Assembly (NCBI GenBank): GCA_016937795.1
Contig: JAFGVV010000046.1
Span: 1-64,000, forward strand
Reading direction: 5' to 3'
DNA from: Paludibacteraceae bacterium
GTDB taxonomy: Bacteria > Bacteroidota > Bacteroidia > Bacteroidales > Paludibacteraceae
DNA length: 64,000 nucleotides
Position 1 is the first letter of the stretch, and every line of letters starts with the position of its first letter. Position numbers and translations under genes: made by a program. Of this stretch, positions 7,716 through 16,006 are shown in pieces. The notes beneath the pieces were generated by a model, which saw only the letters and a list, made by a program, of their open reading frames with translations, searched no databases and was not told the origin of the DNA.

Positions 7716-9362
7716 ATGGAAGAAAATAAAAACACGGATAAAAAATCGCTAAAGTTCCTGAAAGGTAGAAATACCGACTGGGACGAATTGGCAAAAGACT
7801 GTGTGAGTTTTGCCAATGCTCAGGGTGGTTCTGTCTTAATAGGAATTGAGGATAAAGACAGCCTGCCACCTGCAAATCAGAAAATAAGTGACCGCAACCT
7901 GCCGGATTTGATACAAAAAAATATCGCTAATCGCACAATAAATGTTGCGGTTGCCATTACCATAGAAGTAGCCCAAAACAAAGCCGAATACCTTAATGTT
8001 CAGGTTTTTCGCAACACTCAAACCATTGCATGCACCACCGATGGAAAGTACTATATACGCATACACGATGAATGCAAACCTATACCACCGGACGAAATGG
8101 CAAGGTTGGCAGCTGATAAAAATGCGTTTGTATGGGAAGAGCAAATCACTAAACGGATTCCGGCTACACAATTTGATGAACAAAAACGAAGAAGCTTTTT
8201 AGTTGATGTTAGAAATTCAAAAAGAGTCAGCTCATTCATAAAGGAGATGAGCGATGACGAAATTCTGGACTTTTATTTCTTTCAGAAAAGTAGCTATCTC
8301 ACCAACCTGGGTATTTTGTGGATAGGTAAAAGAAACGACCGGGCTTCTTTATTGTATCCACCAGCCATACAAATAATTCGTTTCGATGACAACGATGAAA
8401 AAATATGGAAGTTATTGCTCGACGATTATTTCCCGAACCCAAAGGAACTGGTAGAAAGAGTACTAAACGAAGTTCCAGATTGGCAGGAAAGTATCGAAAT
8501 ATCAGAAGGCATGTTCCGTAAAAACATTCCATTCTTTCCTATTGAAGTGGTACGAGAACTGGTAGTAAACGCTTTGGTTCACCGGACTTATACTACAAGA
8601 GGCGATATTTTTATAAATATTTACCCCGACCGTTTGGAAATTCATAGTCCTGGCAGACTCCCTTATGGCGTTACCCCGAAAAACATTCTCAATCAATCGG
8701 TCAGAAGAAACGAACATATTTCAAAAGTATTTTACGATCTGGGCTTAATGGAAAGAGAAGGTAGTGGATACGATTTGGTTTATGCTCTCTTATTGGGTAG
8801 TGGAAAACCTTTGCCAATTGTAAACGAAACAGACGAGAGAGTTACTGTCATTGTAAAGAAACAATTTATCAGTAAAGATGTAGTACGCTTAATGGATAAA
8901 GCCAGCACTGAATTTACACTAAAACAAAAAGAAGTTATTTCTTTGGGTTTGATAGCTCAACAACAATCATTTACCGCTCTCGAAATTTCCGACATTCTTA
9001 ACCAAAATGAAGAAGCAGGACTTAGAAACTGGCTTGGTCGATTGGTTGATTTAGAGCTAATTATAAAATCAGGAAAAGGGAAGGGCACTCAGTATGCTGT
9101 TAACCCTGAATTTATCCGTAAAATCAATTTTAAAGGAAAGACTAACCTGAAGAATATCGAAGATTATCGGTTGGAAGAGCTGATTTATAAAGACCTAAAA
9201 GCATATCCGGATAGTGGTTTTAGCGAAATACACAGTCGTATTGGGTTGGAAATCAATATGCATAAGGTACGAAGAGCACTAAAGAAAATGGTTGATAATC
9301 ATGCTGTTAAGTCCGTTGGTGTTAATCGTTGGGCTAGATATTCTATTGAGCAAATTTCGTAA
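7716..9362 (+). CDS. AlbA_2 (Schlafen-like) and histidine-kinase-type ATPase protein
   Basis: A 548-residue protein. Residues about 10-130 are an AlbA_2/Schlafen-type domain: it opens SLKFLKGRNTDWDELAKDCV, then FANAQGGSVLIGIED, and contains YYIRIHDECKPIPPDEMARL. Residues about 270-390 are a GHKL ATPase like those of HATPase_c_4: the N box VVRELVVNALVHRTY and the G-box segment DRLEIHSPGRLPYGV, followed by LMEREGSGYDLV. The C-terminus (about 410-548) looks like two winged helices. Such proteins are common as extra genes inside type I RM loci and other defence islands; some are thought to act as regulators. It lies 25 bp after hsdS. Its last codons are duplicated downstream (see the repeat at 9344). 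Confidence 0.85.
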   Translation: MEENKNTDKKSLKFLKGRNTDWDELAKDCVSFANAQGGSVLIGIEDKDSLPPANQKISDRNLPDLIQKNIANRTINVAVAITIEVAQNKAEYLNVQVFRNTQTIACTTDGKYYIRIHDECKPIPPDEMARLAADKNAFVWEEQITKRIPATQFDEQKRRSFLVDVRNSKRVSSFIKEMSDDEILDFYFFQKSSYLTNLGILWIGKRNDRASLLYPPAIQIIRFDDNDEKIWKLLLDDYFPNPKELVERVLNEVPDWQESIEISEGMFRKNIPFFPIEVVRELVVNALVHRTYTTRGDIFINIYPDRLEIHSPGRLPYGVTPKNILNQSVRRNEHISKVFYDLGLMEREGSGYDLVYALLLGSGKPLPIVNETDERVTVIVKKQFISKDVVRLMDKASTEFTLKQKEVISLGLIAQQQSFTALEISDILNQNEEAGLRNWLGRLVDLELIIKSGKGKGTQYAVNPEFIRKINFKGKTNLKNIEDYRLEELIYKDLKAYPDSGFSEIHSRIGLEINMHKVRRALKKMVDNHAVKSVGVNRWARYSIEQIS

Positions 9363-9475
9363 GAAAACACATATATGCTCAATAGAATGCTCAATAGAAA
9401 TAAGAATAGCTATTCATTTTATTGAGCAAAACTTGTAAGAAAACGTATAAATGCTCAATAGAATGCTCAATAGAT
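9344..9475 (+). repeat. Two 55-bp direct repeats, 76 bp apart, overlapping a gene end
   Basis: Unit 1 (9344-9399) covers the last codons of the AlbA/ATPase gene and its stop; unit 2 (9420-9475) follows. Both read TATTGAGCAAA, then GTAAGAAAAC, then TGCTCAATAGAATGCTCAAT. TATTGAGCA and TGCTCAATA are inverted copies of each other, so each unit can fold into a hairpin. The 76-bp period is not a multiple of three. Confidence 0.8.
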
Positions 9476-9517
9476 AACAGTAAAGTTTATTTGATAAATG
9501 TGGTTTGATAGGATATC

Positions 9518-9635
9518 ATTTCTTATGTGACGGTTATGTGATAGAAATGCATATTTTAAAATTATATGATTGATTTTCAGCACTTTCTTATTTGATGGTT
9601 ATTTGATAAAATCAATTTCTTATGTGATAAACGAA
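9518..9635 (+). repeat. Degenerate repeat before hsdR
   Basis: TTTCTTATGTGACGGTTATG with TGATAGAAAT (9518-9547) recurs as TTTCTTATTTGATGGTTATT with TGATAAAATC (about 9585-9614) and as a half copy at 9618-9635. In one frame both units read FL-x-DGY-x-I, so the spacer may be worn-out coding repeats. No other feature in 9476-9696 apart from a CCCCCTT/AGGGGGC motif at 9662-9690. Confidence 0.6.
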
Positions 9636-9696
9636 AAATATATATACTAATTTAAAAACAAGTCCCCCTTCAGGGATATAGGGGGCTTTTAATCCT

Positions 9697-12138
9697 ATGA
9701 ACGAATCACAAACCCGATTAGACAAGATTGATCCCAAGCTAAAATTGGCTGGTTGGAGTAAGGTAGATGATAGCCGTATCATTACCGAATTTACCATATC
9801 CAGGGGAAAGATAAGTGCTTCGGCAAAGCCCAAACCACTGAAAGCCGATTATCTGCTAAGCTACAAAGGTGTAAAATTGGCAGTGGTAGAAGCCAAAAGC
9901 GATGAATTATCGGTGGGAGAAGGTGTTATGCAAGCCAAGTTGTATGCCCAGATGCTTCAAATCCGCTATACCTATGCTACGAATGGGGATGAAATCTATG
10001 AAATAGATATGCTGACGGGTCAGGAAGGTATAGTGGTTGCTTTCCCAAGTCCTGACGAATTGTGGCAACGCACTTTCGGTGAAGTGAATCAGTGGCGGGA
10101 CAAGTTTTATGCTGAACCTTTCTATTTTGATGAAGGTAAGCAATTAAGGTATTATCAGGAGATTGCCGTAAATAGGGTTTTAGAAGCCATAGCCGATGAA
10201 AAAAAGCGTATTTTACTTACACTTGCTACGGGAACTGGTAAAACGATGTTGGCTTTTCAAATAGCCTGGAAATTGTATCAGACCCGTTGGAACATTCATA
10301 ATAACACACTGCGTCCCCGCATACTTTTTCTGGCTGACAGAAATATTCTTGCCAATCAGGCTTTCAACGGATTTGGTGGTTTCGCCAGGATTGATGAAAA
10401 TTCGTTAGTCAGAATAAAGCCAAAAAGTATCAAGCAAAAAGGCGGTGTTGTCCCCAAAAATGGAAGCGTATTCTTTACCATATTCCAAACATTTGATAGC
10501 GGCGATACAGAGCCGCATTTTGGTCAGTATTCCCCGGATTTCTTTGATTTTATTATTATTGACGAATGTCATAGGGGTGGTGCTAATGACGAAGGCAGGT
10601 GGCGCAGAATAATGGAATACTTTTCACCTGCCGTTCAATTAGGCTTGACGGCCACACCCAGAAGAGATTTCAACGCCGATACATACAATTACTTCGGCAA
10701 ACCGGTATATGAGTATTCGCTGAAACAAGGTATCAACGATGGTTTTCTGACACCCTTCCGACATATTGTAATTAAAAGCACACTGGACGATTATGTGTAT
10801 GATCCGGGTGATACAATTATTGACGGTGAAGAAGAAGAAATACAAAGATTGGTAAAAGGGAAAACCTATGTCGAAGGTGATTTCTATGGCGGTAAAATTG
10901 AAATTAAGCAAAGAGATGAAGATAGGGTAAAGCAATTCATTAGTAGTATTAGCCCCAATGAAAAGTCGTTGGTCTTCTGCTATACACAAGCCCATGCAGC
11001 TGCTGTAAGAGATTTAATCAATCAATACAAAAAAGAGAAAAATCCGCTTTATTGTGTCCGTGTTGCTGCCAATGATGGCGAACAGGGCGAAACTTATCTG
11101 CGGGATTTTCAGGATAATGAAAAGAAGACACCAACTATTCTTACTACTTCACAAAAGTTAAGCACGGGTGTAGATGCTTTGAATGTGCGCAATATTGTGC
11201 TTATGCGACCCGTGAAGTCTATGATTGAATTCAAACAAATCATAGGACGTGGCACACGTTGTTTCGATGGGAAGTATTATTTTACAATTTACGACTTTGT
11301 AGAAGCCTACAAAAATTTCGCAGACCCGACATGGGATGGCGAGCCTGTATGCAGTAAATGTGGAAACGACCCATGCACCTGCAAGCCTGTTGTACCACCG
11401 CCTCCATACGATTGCCCGGTATGTGGTCAAAACCCTTGTGTGTGCGAAGAAGTTCCACCCGAACCATGTCATATTTGTGGTCAGTTGCCTTGCAAGTGTC
11501 CTAAACAAACTGACCCATGCCCGGTTTGTGGTAATTTACCCTGTACCTGTGAAAAGAAACGTAAATTGAAAATCACCCTATCTGACGGCAGAGTTCGACA
11601 AATTCAGCACATGACTTCAAACATGTTTTGGGATGCTGATGGTAAGCCAATCACTGCGCAGGCATTTCTTGAAAAACTATTCGGTCAGTTGCCCGATTTC
11701 TTTCAAAACGAAGACGAATTGCGTAAAACATGGTCAGACCCTTTTACCCGGAAAGTATTATTAGGCAGAATGGCAGATGTTGGATACGACCAGGACACAT
11801 TAAATCAGGTTCAGAAGCTAATAAATGCGGAAAAAAGCGATTTGTTTGACGTATTGGAATACATTGCCTATGCCAAAGACCCGATAGAACGGAAAGTACG
11901 GGTAGAGTCAGCAGAAAAGCACCTTTATATCGGATTGAATGAAGCACAGAAAGAATTTATCAATTTCGTACTTGCCAAATACATAGAATTGGGAACAAAC
12001 GAATTGGCAATTGACAATCTGCCCGAACTTTTGAAATTCAAATACGGCACAATCCCCGATGCCCTAAATACGTTCGGTGATTTGAAATTGGTTCAATCAG
12101 CGTTTGTAGGGTTTCAGAAGCATTTGTATGGAACGTAA
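9697..12138 (+). CDS. hsdR: Type I restriction enzyme motor and nuclease subunit with Cys-knuckle insert
   Basis: An 813-residue HsdR. The N-terminal nuclease domain has the VVEAKSDE segment (Glu65, Lys67). The translocase follows: Walker A GTGKT at 179-183, DECH at 289-292, LGLTATPRRDF, and the second RecA lobe with the QIIGRGTR motif VI. Between the motor and the C-terminal HsdM-docking domain (about 640-813) lies an unusual insert, residues 552-618, with four knuckles: CSKCGNDPCTC, CPVCGQNPCVC, CHICGQLPCKC and CPVCGNLPCTC, joined by Pro-rich linkers. Each has four cysteines and could bind a zinc ion. With ATP the subunit pulls DNA through the complex and cuts far from the site. A 334-bp repeat-bearing spacer precedes it, so it may have its own promoter. 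Confidence 0.93.
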   Translation: MNESQTRLDKIDPKLKLAGWSKVDDSRIITEFTISRGKISASAKPKPLKADYLLSYKGVKLAVVEAKSDELSVGEGVMQAKLYAQMLQIRYTYATNGDEIYEIDMLTGQEGIVVAFPSPDELWQRTFGEVNQWRDKFYAEPFYFDEGKQLRYYQEIAVNRVLEAIADEKKRILLTLATGTGKTMLAFQIAWKLYQTRWNIHNNTLRPRILFLADRNILANQAFNGFGGFARIDENSLVRIKPKSIKQKGGVVPKNGSVFFTIFQTFDSGDTEPHFGQYSPDFFDFIIIDECHRGGANDEGRWRRIMEYFSPAVQLGLTATPRRDFNADTYNYFGKPVYEYSLKQGINDGFLTPFRHIVIKSTLDDYVYDPGDTIIDGEEEEIQRLVKGKTYVEGDFYGGKIEIKQRDEDRVKQFISSISPNEKSLVFCYTQAHAAAVRDLINQYKKEKNPLYCVRVAANDGEQGETYLRDFQDNEKKTPTILTTSQKLSTGVDALNVRNIVLMRPVKSMIEFKQIIGRGTRCFDGKYYFTIYDFVEAYKNFADPTWDGEPVCSKCGNDPCTCKPVVPPPPYDCPVCGQNPCVCEEVPPEPCHICGQLPCKCPKQTDPCPVCGNLPCTCEKKRKLKITLSDGRVRQIQHMTSNMFWDADGKPITAQAFLEKLFGQLPDFFQNEDELRKTWSDPFTRKVLLGRMADVGYDQDTLNQVQKLINAEKSDLFDVLEYIAYAKDPIERKVRVESAEKHLYIGLNEAQKEFINFVLAKYIELGTNELAIDNLPELLKFKYGTIPDALNTFGDLKLVQSAFVGFQKHLYGT

Positions 12139-12185
12139 GTAAAATTAAAACGGGACGGAAATGGTGACTTTTTCATTTTACATAC

Positions 12186-12223
12186 AAAAAAAAGCGCTGA
12201 AACCTTTTGGATTTCAGCGCTTT
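12186..12223 (-). terminator. Terminator of tRNA-Arg, probably bidirectional
   Basis: AAAGCGCTGAAA and TTTCAGCGCTTT pair perfectly around a short loop. On the minus strand, the direction of tRNA-Arg, the stem is followed by eight T. On the plus strand it may also stop hsdR transcripts. Confidence 0.85.
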
Positions 12224-12237
12224 ACTATTCTAATAAG

Positions 12238-12311
12238 TGACCACGATAGGATTCTAACCTATAACCTTCTGATCCGTAGTCAGATGCTCTATACAGTTGA
12301 GCTACGTAGCC
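12238..12311 (-). tRNA. tRNA-Arg (anticodon ACG)
   Basis: The 74-nt minus-strand sequence folds into a cloverleaf: acceptor GGCTACG with CGTGGTC, D arm GCTC, anticodon stem TCTGA/TCAGA around loop CTACGGA (anticodon ACG), T loop TTAGAAT. No CCA is encoded. ACG would be edited to ICG. Its 3' end faces the RM island. Confidence 0.93.
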
Positions 12312-12329
12312 ATTTCTCTTTTGCGAGTG

Positions 12330-12337
12330 CAAAGATA
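12330..12337 (-). promoter_or_regulatory. Promoter -7 box TATCTTTG of tRNA-Arg
   Basis: Matches TAnnTTTG and sits 19 bp before the tRNA 5' end. Confidence 0.65.
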
Positions 12338-12464
12338 GGGCTAATTTTGAAATCTGACAAGAGATTTAGATGAAAATTTCGAACTAAAATGCGACAAAAA
12401 CCTCAAAACATAGATTATCATACATTTATAGTCAAAAATAATTTTCAGTTGCAGCCCTGATATG

Positions 12465-14612
12465 TCAGGCAAGCACAAAGTCGAGCTGTTTTTTGTCGAG
12501 ATTAGCCTTTGCAACACGCACTGTAAGCTCGTCGCCCAGCTGATATTTTTTATGGTAACGTCGTCCCACCAGACAATAATTTTTATCGTCGAAGCTATAA
12601 TAGTCGTCGTCGAGCTCACGGATAGGTATCATACCTTCACATTTATTTTCCACAAGCTCCACATACACGCCCCATTCGGTGACACCCGAAATAACGCCAT
12701 CGAATACCTGCCCCAAATGTGCACCCATAAATTCAACCTGCTTGTATTTGATAGACGCACGTTCGGCATTAGCAGCCAATTGTTCCATATCGGAGCTATG
12801 ACGGCAAAGATCTTCGTATTCCTGCTGATTTACGCTACGACCACCCGTATTGTAACGCTCGAGCAGGCGATGCACCATCATATCGGGATAACGACGTATG
12901 GGCGAAGTGAAATGGGTGTAAAAATCGAATGACAAGCCATAGTGACCAATATTATCGGTTGAGTAAGCAGCCTTGGCCATAGAACGAATGGCCAGTGTTT
13001 CGATCAGATTCTGTTCTTTGCGCCCCTGCACTTCGTCGAGCAAATGATTGATGGCCGACGAAACCGCAGCGCTTTTGCCTGAAGTTTTCAGATTATATCC
13101 AAAACGCTTTATAAATACAGAGAAATTCTGCAATTTTTCGGGATTAGGCACATCGTGAATACGATATACAAAAGTCTTGGCTTTTTGCCCCCTGCCCGGC
13201 TTACCAATATGCTGTGCAGTTGTTTTGTTGGCCAGAAGCATAAACTCTTCAATCAATTTATTGGCGTCCTTTTGCTCTTTGAAGAAAACCGAAACAGGTT
13301 TGCCCTGTTCGTCAATATCAAAGCGCACCTCTACCCTGTCGAATGCAATGGCACCGGAAGCAAAGCGTTTAGCCCGCAGCATTTTCGCCAATCGGTCGAG
13401 TTCAAGCACTTCATCGCGATAATCGCCTTCGCCGGTTTCAATCAGTGTTTGCGCTTCCTCGTAAGTAAAGCGACGCACACTGCGGGTTACAGTTTTGGCT
13501 ATTTCGTAATGTTTCACTTCGGCTTTATCATTCATTTGAAAAAGCACAGAGTAAGTCAGCTTATCCTCGTCGGGACGCAGCGAACAAATGCCATTTGACA
13601 AATGCTCGGGCAACATAGGAATGGTACGATCGACCAGATACACCGAAGTAGCACGTTCCTGCGCTTCACGCTCGATAATGCTGCCCGGACGCACATAATG
13701 CGTCACATCGGCAATGTGCACACCTACTTCCCAAAGGCCATTTTCCAGTTTGCGCAATGATAGCGCATCGTCGAAATCCTTGGCATCGCGCGGATCAATG
13801 GTAAAGGTCGGCACACCACGCAAGTCGATGCGTCGCGCCACTTCTTCGGGTGTAATGCCGGCATCCATTTTTTCGGCAGCTGCTTCCACATCAGCAGGAT
13901 ATTTGTAAGGCAGACCAAACTCAGCAAGAATGGCATGCATTTCGGTATTATTATCGCCTTTATCGCCCAGCACATCAATCACTTCACCTACAGGATTTTT
14001 GAGATTCGGCTCCCATTCGAGCAGCTTCACCACCACTTTCTGCTTGTTTTTGGCGCCATTAAGCTTCGACTTCGGAATAAACACATCGTTGGTGAGCACG
14101 CGGTTGTCTGAAATCATAAATGCAAAGTTCTCCGACACTTCGAGAATTCCCACAAAAGTATCCTTGGCACGTTTCACCACTTCAATCACTTCGCCTTCAG
14201 GGCCCTGTCCGCGACGACGGGCATACAAAAACACCTTTACCTTATCGCCCAGCAAAGCATGATTTGTTTTGCGCTCGGGTATAAACACCGGCTCACCTTC
14301 ATCGTCGGGAATCATATACGTTTTCACACCCTGACGATCGATAGTACCTGTCACATAGCCGGTTCGTGAGTTCACTTTGAATTTCCCACGTGATATTTCG
14401 ACCAGAAAATCCTCTTCGAGCAGTTCGTAAAGCAGTTGATTTACAAAAATGCGTTGCGACTCTGACTTCACATCAAGCAAAGTAGATATTTGTTTGTAGT
14501 TGAATGTTTTTTCGGGATTCTCATTAAATATATTAATAATATTTCTCACGAGTTCGGACTTGCGTACTTTTGTACTTCCTCCTGTTTTGGGCGTTTTACG
14601 TTTTTTTGCCAT
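12465..14612 (-). CDS. rnr: Ribonuclease R
   Basis: A 715-residue 3'-to-5' exoribonuclease of the RNB family. An N-terminal winged helix (about 18-80) precedes two cold-shock-type OB domains (about 85-225), the RNB catalytic domain with the metal-binding segment IDPRDAKDFDDALS (272-285), the HYGLSFDFYTHFTSPIRRYPD segment, and a C-terminal S1 domain (about 630-712). It degrades structured RNA and helps in ribosome and mRNA turnover. Length is normal. It is monocistronic: a promoter-like box lies on the minus strand at 14679-14686 and the next gene downstream is tRNA-Arg on the same strand. The protein lacks the long Lys-rich tail of E. coli RNase R. Confidence 0.95.
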   Translation of the reverse strand: MAKKRKTPKTGGSTKVRKSELVRNIINIFNENPEKTFNYKQISTLLDVKSESQRIFVNQLLYELLEEDFLVEISRGKFKVNSRTGYVTGTIDRQGVKTYMIPDDEGEPVFIPERKTNHALLGDKVKVFLYARRRGQGPEGEVIEVVKRAKDTFVGILEVSENFAFMISDNRVLTNDVFIPKSKLNGAKNKQKVVVKLLEWEPNLKNPVGEVIDVLGDKGDNNTEMHAILAEFGLPYKYPADVEAAAEKMDAGITPEEVARRIDLRGVPTFTIDPRDAKDFDDALSLRKLENGLWEVGVHIADVTHYVRPGSIIEREAQERATSVYLVDRTIPMLPEHLSNGICSLRPDEDKLTYSVLFQMNDKAEVKHYEIAKTVTRSVRRFTYEEAQTLIETGEGDYRDEVLELDRLAKMLRAKRFASGAIAFDRVEVRFDIDEQGKPVSVFFKEQKDANKLIEEFMLLANKTTAQHIGKPGRGQKAKTFVYRIHDVPNPEKLQNFSVFIKRFGYNLKTSGKSAAVSSAINHLLDEVQGRKEQNLIETLAIRSMAKAAYSTDNIGHYGLSFDFYTHFTSPIRRYPDMMVHRLLERYNTGGRSVNQQEYEDLCRHSSDMEQLAANAERASIKYKQVEFMGAHLGQVFDGVISGVTEWGVYVELVENKCEGMIPIRELDDDYYSFDDKNYCLVGRRYHKKYQLGDELTVRVAKANLDKKQLDFVLA

Positions 14613-14678
14613 AAGGATAAATTTTGAAATTATTCTGTCGGATAAGGGCAGGATAGGATTGAAATTGATAAGAATTTA

Positions 14679-14686
14679 CAAATATA
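14679..14686 (-). promoter_or_regulatory. Promoter -7 box TATATTTG of rnr
   Basis: Exact TAnnTTTG on the minus strand, 66 bp before the rnr start. Confidence 0.5.
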
Positions 14687-14837
14687 CAACAAACTAAAAC
14701 AATAAAGTGTTACAGGGACGTAAAATTTTAAGCATTATACGACGGATTATTTGTAATTTCGCAGGCCGTAGTCCAAAGACAACTGCAATTCACATACAGT
14801 TAAATAAAACCAACAAACGGCGCATAATACTTTTTTT

Positions 14838-15722
14838 ATGAAGAAAAGAACGGCATTTATTATCAATCCGATTTCAGGAACAACAAAAAAAGACCTGATT
14901 CCGGCTTATATTCTCGATACGCTCGATGAGGAGATATTCGATGCGGAAATTGTGTTTACCGAACGAAAAGGGCATGGAAGCGAACTGGCACGAGGCTTTG
15001 TAGCGCGCGGTTTCGACATAGTGGTGGCAGTGGGCGGCGATGGCACTGTCAACGAAATAGCCCGCGAACTGCGACATACCAACACAGCATTAGGGATTAT
15101 TCCCATTGGCTCGGGTAACGGCCTGGCGCGACATTTGGGCATCCCAATGAATATACACAGCGCTGTGGAAGTGCTGAACAATTCGGAAACAATTCTCATG
15201 GATTATGGAATTGTTAACGATCAGCCATTTTTCTGTACCTGCGGAACGGGTTTCGATGCCTATGTGAGCACGGAGTTTGCCAAAGGACAGCGACGCGGTA
15301 TTATGGCTTATCTCGAGAAAATTATCACCGGCTATTTCAGTTACAAATCGCTCAACTACCACCTTACAGGCGAAGGTATCGATCTGAAAACAAAAGCTTT
15401 TGTACTTACTTTTGCCAATGCTTCGCAATGGGGAAACAATGCCTACATTGCACCACAGGCCAGCGTGCAGGACGGTATGCTCGACATTTCCATTATGAGT
15501 AATTTTCCGGTCATAGCCATTCCTACTTTAGCGCTTCAGTTATTTACCAAAACAATAAACAACGACCTGTTTATGACAACACTTCGCACCCGTGAAATCA
15601 CTCTGTGGCGTGACGAGCCCGGCCCTTTCCACTACGATGGCGAACCTTATGAGGAAGGGCGCGAAATTAAAATTAAAATTGTGCCTGATGGACTGAAAGT
15701 GAGGACGAAGAAGAAGTTCTGA
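14838..15722 (+). CDS. Diacylglycerol/lipid kinase family protein
   Basis: A 294-residue protein of the DagK/YegS/LCB5 family. The start MKKRTAFIINPISGTTKK holds the N-P-x-S-G motif, residues about 54-66 read VVAVGGDGTVNEI (the GGDGT nucleotide motif) and about 90-103 read GIIPIGSGNGLARH. These are the diagnostic elements of the fold; the C-terminal beta-sandwich follows to the end. It would phosphorylate a lipid alcohol (diacylglycerol, a sphingoid base or an undecaprenol-like lipid) with ATP. Bacteroidota make sphingolipids, so a sphingoid base is a real alternative, but the substrate cannot be told from the sequence. It stands alone between rnr and lysA, which are transcribed the other way. 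Confidence 0.88.
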   Translation: MKKRTAFIINPISGTTKKDLIPAYILDTLDEEIFDAEIVFTERKGHGSELARGFVARGFDIVVAVGGDGTVNEIARELRHTNTALGIIPIGSGNGLARHLGIPMNIHSAVEVLNNSETILMDYGIVNDQPFFCTCGTGFDAYVSTEFAKGQRRGIMAYLEKIITGYFSYKSLNYHLTGEGIDLKTKAFVLTFANASQWGNNAYIAPQASVQDGMLDISIMSNFPVIAIPTLALQLFTKTINNDLFMTTLRTREITLWRDEPGPFHYDGEPYEEGREIKIKIVPDGLKVRTKKKF

Positions 15723-15751
15723 GTTTAGAGTTAAGAGTTTCAGAGCTTCAG

Positions 15752-15960
15752 GGTTTCAATTTGAAAATTTGAAGATTTGAAGATTTTGCGCTTCGGAAGT
15801 GATTCTCATAAAATCAATCGTTCAGTTCTCTTAATTATTCACGATCTTTGTGTCTCAGCGTCTCCGTGTTTCAAGTTGTCTTTATTCTTTGGTCTTTGGT
15901 CTTAATTCGATAAAAAAAGCAAGCGACTACACAGCCACTTGCTCCTTTCTTACTTTCTTA
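15752..15960 (-). repeat. 209-bp repeat, copy A (inverted relative to copy B)
   Basis: On the minus strand this matches 24889-25100 at roughly nine bases in ten. From the lysA end it runs: terminator hairpin (15919-15943, minus-strand T run), GACCAAAGACCAAAGAATAA, ACACGGAGAC, GAACGATTGATTTTATGAGA, and CAAATTTTCAAATTGAAACC. It follows lysA exactly as copy B follows the metallopeptidase gene. Confidence 0.85.
15911..15943 (-). terminator. lysA: Terminator of lysA (part of repeat copy A)
   Basis: On the minus strand GAGCAAGTGGCT pairs with AGTCGCTTGC (two wobbles) and is followed by seven T. Confidence 0.75.
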
Positions 15961-15980
15961 CCTCTTACCTTCTTACCTTC

Positions 15981-16006
15981 TTACTTACTTACTTACTTAC
16001 TTACTT
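15981..16006 (+). repeat. (TTAC)n microsatellite at the lysA stop
   Basis: Six TTAC units plus TT; the lysA stop codon (minus strand TAA, 16001-16003) lies inside the array. Confidence 0.85.

Noticed and set aside
4333..12138. Phage or transposon carrying the RM island
   Set aside because: No integrase, transposase or terminal repeats are visible in or around the island.
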